A stretch of DNA of 64,000 nt from Methylobacterium sp. SyP6R (GCF_019216885.1 NZ_JAAQRC020000001.1:3587001-3651000); one strand, 5' to 3'; positions 28,399-37,169 are shown, counted from the stretch's first letter. The notes: generated by a model from the sequence alone, not told the origin. A program made the numbers and translations.

Positions 28399-28971
28399 AT
28401 GCTCGAACCGAATCAGGTCGTCCGCACGTTCCAGGAACAGAATCCGATCCAGATGCAACCGGACGAGATCGAGACCATCCTGGCGACGATCCGGGCAATG
28501 CCCGAAGAAGGGATCATGATCGAGTGGGGCTCCGGCGCCTCGACGATCCGCTGGCTGCAAGAGATGCACGGCAGGCAGAGGCTTATCTCGATCGAACACA
28601 ATGCGCTATGGTTCAACAAAGTCAAGAACGTCATTGACACAGATCCAGATCTTGCCCAGCGCCTGACTTACCACATGTGCGCATCGAACGGATTTTTCGA
28701 TCACGGCTACGGAATGCCAAGCGAGGAGAATCCCCTCGGCTTGGATGAATACTTCAACCCCGATCCGACGATCTACGACGCCGACGTCTTTCTCATCGAC
28801 GGCGTCGCCCGGGGCACCTGTGCGCAGATGGTCTTGATGAAGGCATCGAAAGCCAACCCGGTGATCTATCTCCACGATTGGTACACGCGACGGGGCTGGT
28901 ACTCCTGGTCGGTCGGGTTGTTTCGTCAGCACAAGCGGGCCGGCGACACGCTCTGCCGTCTCTGGCGTTGA
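28399..28971 (+). CDS. Class I SAM-methyltransferase-like protein of lower GC
   Basis: A 190-residue Rossmann-type protein. The glycine-rich loop IEWGSGASTIRWL (about residues 38-50), the strand LISIEHN and the DVFLIDGVARG strand with an acidic end match the class I SAM-dependent methyltransferase fold. The C-terminal VIYLHDWYTRRGWYSWS fills the usual last strands. Codon use and GC are clearly below those of the neighbours, a sign of horizontal transfer. The start MLEPNQVV was chosen over upstream codons in the same frame. Substrate unknown, no obvious partner on either side. Confidence 0.65.
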   Translation: MLEPNQVVRTFQEQNPIQMQPDEIETILATIRAMPEEGIMIEWGSGASTIRWLQEMHGRQRLISIEHNALWFNKVKNVIDTDPDLAQRLTYHMCASNGFFDHGYGMPSEENPLGLDEYFNPDPTIYDADVFLIDGVARGTCAQMVLMKASKANPVIYLHDWYTRRGWYSWSVGLFRQHKRAGDTLCRLWR

Positions 28972-29116
28972 CGCGACGCCGATCCGCAGCCTGCCCGCGC
29001 CACAACCGGCTAGCAATGTACGGCAACCTGTGCTGCATATTAGTCCGTCATCACCGGCGCGCACCGTCGCCGGCCCGCGCCGGGGACGCGGTCTCGTCTT
29101 GCCATCGTCCGGAGAG

Positions 29117-30085
29117 ATGCCCGAAGCGGCCCGGCCGCGCCTGACGCCGGCCGCGCTCGCGCGCCGTGCCGCCGCCCTCGCGCGCGGCGAGCGGCTCACG
29201 GTCGTCGGCCTGACGCGCGACGGCGTAGGGGAAGCGCTGGCGGCCGGCGAGGTCGATCGCGCCGCGCTCCTCGTCGCCGTCGATGACCCGCGCAGCAGCG
29301 CCGCGGTGATCGACGGCCTGCTCGACGACCTCGCCGAACTGGCGCTGGCCCGCTGGCCGGAGTGGCGCGACGCCGTGGCGCCGGATGTCTCTGTCCCCTG
29401 GCTCAAGGCGGCGGCGGCGGTGGCGGCCTCCGGGCGCCCGCCCCGGTTCCGCAGGATGGCACGGGCACTCGAATGCGGGCAGTTGCTGCGGGCGGTCGAT
29501 CCCGGCAGCATGATCCTGGTGGCGGAGGTCGATCCGGTCTCGCCGGCGCGGGCGCGGGCGGTGATCGAGGCGCTGGAATGGTGCGCCGGGCACGGCGCGG
29601 CCTGCCTCTTCGCCCTGCCGGCCGAGCCGCCCGACACACCGCCCTATGACCGCATCCTCTACGGTGCCGTCGCGATCGGCCGCGCCGCGGCACCGGTGGC
29701 GGAGCGCTTCATCGCGCCGCGCTCGCGGGCCCACCACGCCAGCGCGGCCGAGCGGCGGATCGAGGCGGCGCTGGCGGCCGACCCGGAGCTCGCCGGCCTG
29801 TTTTCCGGCAATGAACTCGTCGCCGTGGCGGGCGACGGCCGGCAGCCGCGGGTCGACCTGGTCTGCCGCCGGCACCGCATCGTCGTCGAGATCGACGGGC
29901 CGGAGCATCAGGCCAGTCCGAAATTCGGCCAGGATCGCCACCGCGACTACGAGCTGACGGTCGCCGGCTACCTCGTGCTGCGCCTCACCAACGACGAGGT
30001 CGCGGCCGACCTGCAGCGCGCGGTCGAGAAGGTCCGCGCCGTGGTGCGGCTGCGCCGCCTCCCTTCAGGAGACACGACCCGATGA
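29117..30085 (+). CDS. DUF559-type PD-(D/E)XK endonuclease protein, first gene of a three-gene cassette
   Basis: A 322-residue protein whose last 120 residues form a DUF559/Vsr-like nuclease domain. E213 lies in SAAERRIEAAL, D247 in RVDLVC, E258 and D260 in VVEIDGPEHQ, and a conserved DRHRDYELTVAGYLVLRLTN block follows (273-292). All expected catalytic acidic residues are present. The N-terminal 200 residues are helical, alanine-rich and unrecognised; they may bind DNA or a partner. The stop overlaps the next gene by ATGA. The GGAGAG directly touching the ATG at 29117 is poorly spaced, and a GTG at 29030 is an alternative start. Confidence 0.75.
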   Translation: MPEAARPRLTPAALARRAAALARGERLTVVGLTRDGVGEALAAGEVDRAALLVAVDDPRSSAAVIDGLLDDLAELALARWPEWRDAVAPDVSVPWLKAAAAVAASGRPPRFRRMARALECGQLLRAVDPGSMILVAEVDPVSPARARAVIEALEWCAGHGAACLFALPAEPPDTPPYDRILYGAVAIGRAAAPVAERFIAPRSRAHHASAAERRIEAALAADPELAGLFSGNELVAVAGDGRQPRVDLVCRRHRIVVEIDGPEHQASPKFGQDRHRDYELTVAGYLVLRLTNDEVAADLQRAVEKVRAVVRLRRLPSGDTTR

Positions 30086-30765
30086 GCGAGACGCCGACGC
30101 CGGCTCAGGCGCTGATCCTCTGGCGCCTGCTCGGCCGGCAGGGCACCGCCCTGAACAGCGAGATCAAACCGGAGAAAGCCCCGCGCGATGCCTTGCGGAA
30201 GGCCGGGCTGCTGGCGGTGGAGAAGGAGGGACGCTCCTCGCGGCTCACCGTGACCGACAAGGGCTGGAACTGGGCCGGCGGGCATCTGCGCGATCCCCTG
30301 CCCCCGACCATGCGGGTGCTCCAGGACTGGCTCACGCGCCTGCACCACCACCTCGACGCGACGGGCGCGACGCTCGCCGAGTTCGTCGGCCCCGCCCCCG
30401 AGCGGGGGCCGCCGGAGCCGAAGCCGCCGCGAGCCCGGAAGAACGCCACGCCGAAGCCCAGGACGGCTCCGAAAACCAAGGCCGTCCCACCCGATCTGGC
30501 CCGGCTCCGCGCCCGGATCGAACAGGCCTATCTCGCCTGCACCGGCGGCCGGCGGGCCGCGCCGGTGCGCCTCAGCGCCCTGCGGGCGGAACTCGCCGAT
30601 CTCGACCGCGCCGCCGTCGATGCCGGGCTGGCGGCGATCCTGAGCGGCGATCCGAGCATCCGGCTGACCCGGATCAGCGACCCGAAGGCCCTCGACGCCG
30701 CCGAGCGCGACGCCGCTTTCAATCCTGCCGGCGAGCCCTTCCACGAGATCTGGATCCACGCATGA
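30082..30765 (+). CDS. Winged-helix-like protein, second gene of the cassette
   Basis: A 227-residue protein with no family I can name. Residues 7-72 look like a winged helix (ALILWRLLGRQGTALNSEIK, RDALRKAGLLAVEKEGRSSR, LTVTDKGWNWA). A Lys/Pro/Ala-rich linker covers about 110-138. The C-terminal part (RLRARIEQAYLACTGGRRAA, VRLSALRAELADL, DAGLAAIL) may be a second winged helix. Both ends overlap their neighbours by four bases, so translation of all three is coupled and a fixed stoichiometry or complex is likely. A DNA-binding adaptor role is an inference. Confidence 0.7.
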   Translation: MSETPTPAQALILWRLLGRQGTALNSEIKPEKAPRDALRKAGLLAVEKEGRSSRLTVTDKGWNWAGGHLRDPLPPTMRVLQDWLTRLHHHLDATGATLAEFVGPAPERGPPEPKPPRARKNATPKPRTAPKTKAVPPDLARLRARIEQAYLACTGGRRAAPVRLSALRAELADLDRAAVDAGLAAILSGDPSIRLTRISDPKALDAAERDAAFNPAGEPFHEIWIHA

Positions 30766-33700
30766 GCGACGCCCTCGACGCCCTGCGCCGTGTCAACTTC
30801 GACTGGGTGCGCACCCTCGACAGCGTCTGGCTCGATGCCGAGCCGACCGGCGCGCCGAACGAGGCGCTGATCTTAGGGCTCGTCGATGCGCTCCACGCGC
30901 AGGAGCCGGGCAGCCGCCCGCGCGGCCGGGTGCTGGTCGGCGAGCCGGGCATCGGCAAGACCCACCTCGTCGGTCAGATCCGCCGCGAGGTCTGGCACTC
31001 CGGCGGCTGGTTCGTGCTGCTCGACGTGCTCGGGCTGACCGATTTCTGGCGCAGCGCCGCGCTCAGCTACCTCACCGCCCTGATGCAGCCGATGCCGGAC
31101 GGACGGCGCCAGTCCGACGCGGTGCTGGCCGGGGTCGCCCGCCGCTTCAAGGTCGAGGGGCAGGTCGAGCAGGCCTTCAACACCCCCAACATCGACACCC
31201 GAAAGATCGTCGACCTGCTGGTCCGGGCGCTGATGCACGTCGATACGGTGCGGGCGCTCAAGCACCAGGACGTCTTCCGGGCCTTGTGCCTGCTGCGCTC
31301 GCAGGACCTCGCCGCCGTCGGCCTCGCCCATGCCTGGCTCCAGGGCTACGACGCCGACCCGGCCGCCCGCGCCGGCCTCGGCTTCACCATGCCGCCGCCC
31401 CCACCTGTCGAGCTCGTGCGCGGCATGGCCTGGATCATGGGCCTGAGCGGCCCGACCCTCGTCGCCGTCGACCAGATCGACGGCGTGGTCGATGCGAGCC
31501 GCCTGACCCTCGACGACGATTTCGAGCCCGGCCCCGGCCTCGCCGAGATGCTGGCCGCCGGCCTGATGGAGCTGCATGACGGCGCTGGTCGCGGCATGAC
31601 GCTGATCACCTGCCTGACGGATTCGTGGCGGCGGCTGGAGGAGCGTGGGCTGAAATCCGCCTTCGACCGGTTCGAGCCGCCGGTGGTGCTGACGGGCATG
31701 AACAAGCCGGCCGCCGCAGCGGCGCTGATCCGCGGCCGTCTCGCGCCGGCCTACGCCGAGGCCGGTTTCACGCCGCCCTTCCCGACCTGGCCGTTCGGCG
31801 AAGCTGCGATCGCCGCCGCGTCCCGCGTCGCGATGCGGCCGCGCACGCTGCTGATGCGCTGCGACGCCTTCCGCCGCGACTGCCTGGCGAATGGCAGCGT
31901 CACGGTCTGCAACGATCTCATCGAACCCAACAACAACAGTGGCAAGAAAGGCGGCTCGGGTCCCTTCGACCTCGAAGACGCTCGCCGCAAGGCCGACATC
32001 TCCGACATCCTCGACGACGAGGATGCCGGGCTCGGCGAATTGCTGCGCGCTGCCTTCGATCTCTACGCCCTGGAGGACGACCCGCACGACGCGATCGACG
32101 TGGTGAGCAAGGGCGAGCCGGAGCAGAAGCTGCCGCCCCTGCACGGACGGCTCACCTTCCTTCACCGGGACGAGAACGACCGCGAGCGCCACGTCTGCTA
32201 CCGCGCCCTGCTCCAGCCGCACCCGATCGCCTTCCAGGCGCGGTTGCGCGCCGCGCTCACCGCCTCGGGCATCTCGTCGAAGATCCCGGGCCGGGAGTTG
32301 CTGCTGGTGCGCCGCGGCCCGGTGCCGGCGGGCACCAAGACCGGCACCCTGGTCAGCCGGTTCGTCGCCGCGGGTGGCACGCTGATCGACCCGTCCGACG
32401 ACGACCTGCGCACCTTCGTGGCCCTGCGCTCCCTACGCGACGAGGCCTTGCGGGACGGGCGGTTCGACCTGTTCGAGAGCTGGATGCGCGAGACGCTGCC
32501 GGTGCGCGGAACCGCGTTCTTCCGCAGGATCGGCCTGTCCGGCGACGGCACGGAGGCGCAAGGCGGGCGGGGGCGGCGTGGCGGCGAATCTCTCCCGCCG
32601 CTGCCGCCCCGCCAGCCCGGACGGACCATCGATCCATCAGCCCCAGGCCCCGAACCGGAGACGAGGCAGGCCGGCGCCGAGCCCGGCACACCCCCGCGGC
32701 TTCCCCGGGAGCCCGCATCGCCCCAGCGCGCCGAGCCCGAGCCACGGCGCGCCGTGCCGGCCCAGGCCTTCGAGACAGTGACGCGGGCCGCAGAGGCACT
32801 TTCACCCCAAGAGCCCTCCCTCGAGGAGCCCGCCCTCGAGGAGCCCGCCCCCCGGCGCGCTGCCCCGCCATCGGAGCCCATCCCCGACGCCATCCCGGTC
32901 GGCCACCGCATCACCCCCGATGCGCCGCCCGTCGCCCTGCCGCTGAGACTCCTGCCGCGCCACACCGCGATCATCGCCGGGTCCGGCTCGGGCAAGACCG
33001 TGCTGCTGCGGCGCCTGGTCGAGGAGGCGGCGCTCGCCGGCATTCCGGCGATCGTGGTCGATCCCAACAACGACCTGTCGCGCCTCGGCGATGCCTGGCC
33101 GGAGCGGCCCGAAAAGTTCACGCCGGAGGACGACTGCAAGGCCGCCTCTTACGCCGATCGGGTCGAGGTGGTGGTGTGGACGCCGGGCATCCATGCCGGC
33201 AACCCGCTCTTCCTGTCGGCGATGCCGGACCTCGCCGCGAGCGACGACCGCGACGAGCGCGCCCAGGCGATCGAGATGGCGGCCGAGACCCTGGGGCCGC
33301 TCGCCGGTGCCACCAGAAACCTCCAGCGCGGCGTCCTCGCCGATGCCCTGCGGGCCTTCGCGAGCCGCGGCGGCGGCACGCTCGGCGCCTTTACCGAGCT
33401 GCTCGCCGATTTGCCGGACGGCACCAGCCAGATCGGCCGAGCGACGAACCTCGCCGCCGACATGGCGGACCAGCTGCGCGCGGCCGTCGCCACCAACCCG
33501 CTGCTGCGGATCGAGGGCGCGGTGCTCGATCCGGCCCGGCTGTTCTTCGGCCCGACCCGCAACAGAACCCGGATCTCGGTCGTCAACCTGTCGGGCCTCG
33601 CCTCGGAGGCGGCGCGGGAGGATTTCGTCAACCGTCTCCAGATGGCGTTGTTCGGCTGGATCAAGAAGAACCCCTCGCCCCGGGGCCTGCTCTACGTGGT

Positions 33701-34121
33701 CGACGAGGCCCAGACCTTCCTGCCCTCGGGGCGCACGCCGCCGAGCCTCGGCAGCGGGATCAAGCTGGTGGCGCAGGGGCGCAAATACGGGCTGGGGATG
33801 ATCGTGGCGACGCAGGTGCCGCGGGGCATCCACAACCAGGTCGTCTCGAACTGCACGACGCAGTTCTTCGGCCGCCAGAGCGCCCCCGCGACCATCGCGG
33901 CCGCCCAGGAGATCATGGCGGCGAGCGGCGGGGCGGCCCCCGATATCGGCCGGCTCGGGGCGGGCGAGTTCTACTTTGCCACCGAGGGCTCGGGGCGGCC
34001 GGCGAAGCTCCGCACGCCGCTCTGCCTCAGCCACCACCCGGCCAACCCGCCGACGCCCGAGCAGGTGATCGCCCGGGCCAGGGCGTCCGCCGCCGGGATG
34101 GAGGACAAGCGCGGTGGGTGA
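30762..34121 (+). CDS. Two-ATPase protein: N-terminal AAA-type and C-terminal HerA/FtsK-type, third gene of the cassette
   Basis: A 1119-residue protein with two P-loop modules. The first has Walker A GEPGIGKT at 60-67 and Walker B TLVAVDQID at 232-240, in an ATPase domain reaching to about 390. A mixed domain follows (about 400-595), then a Pro/Glu/Arg-rich linker (about 596-725). The second has Walker A GSGSGKT at 740-746, a DPNNDLSRLG segment, Walker B LLYVVDEAQ at 976-984, and VPRGIHNQVVSNCTTQFFGR (1019-1038), which matches the sensor/arginine-finger end of HerA-like DNA translocases. Together with the nuclease it suggests a DNA-translocating nuclease machine. No transposase or integrase is near. 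Confidence 0.85.
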   Translation: MSDALDALRRVNFDWVRTLDSVWLDAEPTGAPNEALILGLVDALHAQEPGSRPRGRVLVGEPGIGKTHLVGQIRREVWHSGGWFVLLDVLGLTDFWRSAALSYLTALMQPMPDGRRQSDAVLAGVARRFKVEGQVEQAFNTPNIDTRKIVDLLVRALMHVDTVRALKHQDVFRALCLLRSQDLAAVGLAHAWLQGYDADPAARAGLGFTMPPPPPVELVRGMAWIMGLSGPTLVAVDQIDGVVDASRLTLDDDFEPGPGLAEMLAAGLMELHDGAGRGMTLITCLTDSWRRLEERGLKSAFDRFEPPVVLTGMNKPAAAAALIRGRLAPAYAEAGFTPPFPTWPFGEAAIAAASRVAMRPRTLLMRCDAFRRDCLANGSVTVCNDLIEPNNNSGKKGGSGPFDLEDARRKADISDILDDEDAGLGELLRAAFDLYALEDDPHDAIDVVSKGEPEQKLPPLHGRLTFLHRDENDRERHVCYRALLQPHPIAFQARLRAALTASGISSKIPGRELLLVRRGPVPAGTKTGTLVSRFVAAGGTLIDPSDDDLRTFVALRSLRDEALRDGRFDLFESWMRETLPVRGTAFFRRIGLSGDGTEAQGGRGRRGGESLPPLPPRQPGRTIDPSAPGPEPETRQAGAEPGTPPRLPREPASPQRAEPEPRRAVPAQAFETVTRAAEALSPQEPSLEEPALEEPAPRRAAPPSEPIPDAIPVGHRITPDAPPVALPLRLLPRHTAIIAGSGSGKTVLLRRLVEEAALAGIPAIVVDPNNDLSRLGDAWPERPEKFTPEDDCKAASYADRVEVVVWTPGIHAGNPLFLSAMPDLAASDDRDERAQAIEMAAETLGPLAGATRNLQRGVLADALRAFASRGGGTLGAFTELLADLPDGTSQIGRATNLAADMADQLRAAVATNPLLRIEGAVLDPARLFFGPTRNRTRISVVNLSGLASEAAREDFVNRLQMALFGWIKKNPSPRGLLYVVDEAQTFLPSGRTPPSLGSGIKLVAQGRKYGLGMIVATQVPRGIHNQVVSNCTTQFFGRQSAPATIAAAQEIMAASGGAAPDIGRLGAGEFYFATEGSGRPAKLRTPLCLSHHPANPPTPEQVIARARASAAGMEDKRGG

Positions 34122-34245
34122 GCCGGCACGGGCGATCTCATCCCGGGCCGGCCCGGCCTAACCGTGATGCCATTTCATCCGGCTTGAGCCGGCCATGCGA
34201 ATCCCATAGCTACAACAAGAATGTGTTTTTCTGAATGACGGGTGC

Positions 34246-35286
34246 ATGGACGCTGCCGATCTTACGTCATGTTCCGATGTTTTCCTGCGCACGATCGAGG
34301 ATTACGGCCTCGCGGGAGGGTGGCATTGGACGTTCACGTCGGGTGAGCAGCGTTGGTCGCCGGGTTTCTTCCGGCTCCTCGGCCTCGATCCTTCCGTCGT
34401 CACCGCCCGCTACGATCTGTTCGTCGAGCTCCTGCATCCCGACGACCGGGTGCAGCTGGCAAGCCCGTCGGAGGTCGTTCAGGGCCATGTCTCGCCGCGC
34501 GCGACCGTCCGGCTGATCAGGCCGGGCGGCGAGCTGCGCGTCCTGTCGGTCCTGTCGGAACTGCGCGTCTCGGCGGAGGGGCGGCCTTTATCCTTGAGCG
34601 GGGTCGTCCTCGACGTCACCGATCGCGAGCGGCTGCGTCAGGCGCAGGCCGCCGAGCAGCGCCGCCGCCAGGCGCTCTACCTGACCTCCTACACGGCGAC
34701 CTATTCCCTCGGCCTCGACCTCGTGCATCATTTCCCTGCCGAAGTCGCGCAGGTGCACGGGTTGTCCCTGGAGGAGATTCAGGTCGATCCGTTCCTGATG
34801 CTGGTGCCGGAGGAGCGCGCGGCCTTTCGGAACCGGGGCTGGGAGATGCACGATCGCCACATGCGCTTCCAGGGAATGCCGCGCGAGCGCCTGGCCAGCG
34901 GCGAGGTGGTCAAGTTCCGCCTCGTCGGCGTGCCGGTGTGGAGTGCGGCGGGCGAGTATCGCGGCTGGACCGGCATGAAGTATCCGGTCCACGAATCCGG
35001 CGCGCCAGCGGGCCGCGCCGACACCCCCGAGGATCCCGCCCTGCGGCGCGCCCTCGAACAGGCCGTGCGAGGCCATCACCTGCGGGCGGCCCGCGGGCTG
35101 CTCGACTGGTCGATGGCGACGCTCGCGGCGGCCGGCGGCCTGTCGCTCTCGACGGTGCGGCGCCTTGAGGACAACCTCGAAGGCCAGGGCGCCCGCTCGC
35201 GCTACAAGGCCGTGACCGCGCTTCGCCAGGCCGGAATCCGCTTCATCGCGATGGATGACGGCGCGATCGCAGTGGCCAGGGTCTGA
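34246..35286 (+). CDS. PAS-domain / C-terminal HTH regulator, copy 1
   Basis: A 346-residue protein. Residues about 20-125 form a PAS fold (WSPGFFRLLGLDP, ELLHPDDRVQLASPSEVVQG, LSGVVLDVTDRERLRQ), and a second PAS-like segment follows (about 150-250: HGLSLEEIQVDPFLMLVPEE). The C-terminus (about 285-330) is XRE-like: LRAARGLLDWSMATLAAAGG, LSLSTVRRLEDN. It is a sensory DNA-binding protein with no kinase domain. An almost identical gene follows 99 bases downstream. It starts 124 bases after the double-ATPase gene. Signal and regulon unknown. Confidence 0.75.
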   Translation: MDAADLTSCSDVFLRTIEDYGLAGGWHWTFTSGEQRWSPGFFRLLGLDPSVVTARYDLFVELLHPDDRVQLASPSEVVQGHVSPRATVRLIRPGGELRVLSVLSELRVSAEGRPLSLSGVVLDVTDRERLRQAQAAEQRRRQALYLTSYTATYSLGLDLVHHFPAEVAQVHGLSLEEIQVDPFLMLVPEERAAFRNRGWEMHDRHMRFQGMPRERLASGEVVKFRLVGVPVWSAAGEYRGWTGMKYPVHESGAPAGRADTPEDPALRRALEQAVRGHHLRAARGLLDWSMATLAAAGGLSLSTVRRLEDNLEGQGARSRYKAVTALRQAGIRFIAMDDGAIAVARV

Positions 35287-35385
35287 TGACGAAAGTCCGG
35301 ACGGAGAACGTGGCGACGGCCTTGACATCGCGGCCATGGTGTCGGCTTTAAAAATGATGAAAATTCGCCACTGAACGCTGTGCGC

Positions 35386-36426
35386 ATGGACGCTGCCGAC
35401 CTCACCTCATGTTCCGACATCTTCCTGCGCACGATCGAAGACTACGGCCTCGTGGGAGGCTGGCGCTGGACGTTCGCGTCGGATGAGCAGCGGTGGTCGC
35501 CGAGCTTCTTCCGGCTCCTCGGCCTGGACCCGTCCATCGCCACCGCCAGCTACGACCTCTTCGTCGAACTTCTGCATCCCGACGACCGGGTGCAGCTGGC
35601 AAGCCCGTCTGAGGCGGTTCAGGGCCACGTCTCGCCGCGCGCGACCGTTCGGCTGATCCGGCCCTCCGGCGAGCTGCGCATTCTGTCGGTCCTGTCGGAA
35701 CTGCGCGTCTCGCCGGAGGGCCGGCCTTTATCCTTGAGCGGGGTCGCCCTCGACGTCACCGACCGCGAGCAGTTGCGTCAGGCGCAGGCCGCCGAGCAGC
35801 GGCGCGGCCGGGCGCTCTACCGGACGACCTACGCGACGGCCTACGCGGTGGGGGTGGATCGGACGCACGATTTCCCGCCCGAGATGGCGCAGGTGCATGG
35901 CCTGTCCCTGCAGGAGATCAGCCTGGACCCCTTCGTCATGGTCGTGCCCGAGGAACGCACGGCGTTCCGCGAGCGCGCCATGGCCGTCCACACTCCGCAA
36001 GTGCGTTTTGTGGGCAAGGCGCGCGAGCGCCTCGCCAACGGCGAGGTCTGGCAGTTCCGCATCATCGGTGTGCCGGTCTGGGACGAGGCGGGGCGCTACA
36101 ACGGTCGGGCCGGCATGAAGTACCCGATCCATCTCTCGGCGGCGACGATCCGGACGGCCGACATTCCCGCGAGCCGACGGGTCCGGCGCGCCCTCGACCA
36201 GACCGTGCGGGCGGATCACCTGCGGGCGGCGAGAGGCCTGCTCGACTGGTCGCGGGGGACACTCGCCCAGGCGAGCGGCCTGTCGCTCTCGACGGTGCGG
36301 CGCCTCGAGGAGGATGCCGAGGGTCAGGGCGCCCGCTCGCGCCACAAGGCCATGGATGCCCTGCGCCGGGCCGGGATCCGCTTCATCGCGATGGATGACG
36401 GCACCCTGGCGGTGGCGAAGACCTGA
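35386..36426 (+). CDS. PAS-domain / C-terminal HTH regulator, copy 2
   Basis: A 346-residue tandem paralogue of the gene at 34246, identical in length and domain order. The N-terminal PAS half is nearly the same (DAADLTSCSDIFLRTIEDYG). The middle sensory part differs more (TTYATAYAVGVDRTHDFPPE against SYTATYSLGLDLVHHFPAE). The HTH (RAARGLLDWSRGTLAQASGL, LSLSTVRRLEEDAEGQGARS) is again conserved. The pattern suggests a recent tandem duplication with divergence in the second sensory region. An in-frame GTG at 35380 lies two codons before the ATG. Confidence 0.75.
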   Translation: MDAADLTSCSDIFLRTIEDYGLVGGWRWTFASDEQRWSPSFFRLLGLDPSIATASYDLFVELLHPDDRVQLASPSEAVQGHVSPRATVRLIRPSGELRILSVLSELRVSPEGRPLSLSGVALDVTDREQLRQAQAAEQRRGRALYRTTYATAYAVGVDRTHDFPPEMAQVHGLSLQEISLDPFVMVVPEERTAFRERAMAVHTPQVRFVGKARERLANGEVWQFRIIGVPVWDEAGRYNGRAGMKYPIHLSAATIRTADIPASRRVRRALDQTVRADHLRAARGLLDWSRGTLAQASGLSLSTVRRLEEDAEGQGARSRHKAMDALRRAGIRFIAMDDGTLAVAKT

Positions 36427-36488
36427 GACGAAAGGCGCGGGCGGGAGCGACCCGCCCGCGCCGTGGCAAGGATTCGGCGGGCCCGGGC

Positions 36489-36761
36489 TCAGCGGGCTCG
36501 GTTGGCCGGGCTCGTCGCCGCGGCGTTGCCGCCGCTGTGGCTCGGCAGGTCGTCGGTGCGGGTGGCGGCGCCGGGCGCCATCGGCGTCACGGTGCCGGTG
36601 GTGGCGGGCATCTCGCGGCCCGGCATACCCTTCTCGGCGTTGCTCTTCACGCTGCCCGGATTGTTCATGTTGTTCTCGGCCGAGCCGGGCACGCCGGTCT
36701 GGGCCAGGGCGGCGCCCGTGAGGGCGAAGGTGGCGGCGAGGGCGAGGATCGTCGTTCGCAT
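36489..36761 (-). CDS. Small secreted hypothetical protein
   Basis: A 90-residue protein with a clear signal peptide (MRTTILALAATFALTGAALA, cut before QTGVPG). The mature part is low-complexity, rich in Asn, Gly, Ser, Thr and Pro (SAENNMNNPGSVKSNAEKGM), with no cysteine. Such proteins are common and unnamed in Methylobacterium. Reading its upstream DNA on the minus strand gives GGACC-N17-CGTT, one mismatch from the alphaproteobacterial EcfG stress promoter (GGAAC-N16/17-CGTT), which is only suggestive. Confidence 0.6.
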   Translation of the reverse strand: MRTTILALAATFALTGAALAQTGVPGSAENNMNNPGSVKSNAEKGMPGREMPATTGTVTPMAPGAATRTDDLPSHSGGNAAATSPANRAR

Positions 36762-36864
36762 GGGGTGTTTTCCGTCTCCGAGGTATCGTGAGGCCCCAAC
36801 GCGCAGCCGACCGGCCAAGGTCCCGATTTTCCACAAGCGGCCCGACTTGCCATCGCGGAGGCAT

Positions 36865-36879
36865 GTTCCTAATTTGTTC
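36865..36879. promoter_or_regulatory. Perfect alphaproteobacterial LexA (SOS) box
   Basis: GTTC CTAATTT GTTC matches the direct-repeat consensus GTTC-N7-GTTC recognised by alphaproteobacterial LexA. It ends 35 bases before the ATG of the 45-residue ORF at 36915. An overlapping inverted repeat GTTCTCATC ... GATGAGAAC (36876-36884 with 36894-36902) follows. Confidence 0.7.
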
Positions 36880-36914
36880 TCATCGAGACGACGGATGAGA
36901 ACGGAGGACAGGCC

Positions 36915-37052
36915 ATGCAGCAGACGCCCGAACGCGACGAGGACCCGGCCGAGACCACGCGCATCGAGCAGGCGGCCTGGGTCGCCGCGATGATCGAGGC
37001 GGAGCGCGAGCGCGCCCTCGATGCCTGGCTCGCCCGCGAGGCGGGATTCTGA
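36915..37052 (+). CDS. 45-residue small protein behind the LexA box
   Basis: The ORF runs MQQTPERDEDPAETTRIEQA, then AWVAAMIEAERERALDAWLA and ends REAGF. An acidic start is followed by one amphipathic, probably cytoplasmic helix. A GGAGGA ribosome site precedes the ATG by eight bases. The perfect SOS box upstream suggests DNA-damage induction. It has no membrane segment, unlike the Caulobacter SOS division inhibitor SidA. Function unknown. Confidence 0.55.
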   Translation: MQQTPERDEDPAETTRIEQAAWVAAMIEAERERALDAWLAREAGF

Positions 37053-37151
37053 GGAGCCGACTTCCGAAAGCGCCACGTTGCGCATTTCGGCGACAAGTGG
37101 CGCCCTGAATTTCCTCAGACTTGGGCCTTGCGTCTCGTCTCCGGCACAGTA

Positions 37152-37169
37152 TCGTTTGCCTACGAACGA
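37152..37169. promoter_or_regulatory. Palindromic operator candidate A, upstream of liv operon
   Basis: TCGTTTG-CCTA-CGAACGA is an 18-bp dyad (6 of 7 arm positions paired) 52 bases before the first liv gene. Its reverse complement matches 15 of 18 positions of site B at 42138-42155 before hyuA. Confidence 0.6.

Noticed and set aside
36762..36914. EcfG-type general stress promoter on the minus strand for the small secreted protein
   Set aside because: GGACC-N17-CGTT has one mismatch in the -35, and such matches are expected by chance. It is mentioned only as a hint, not called as a feature.
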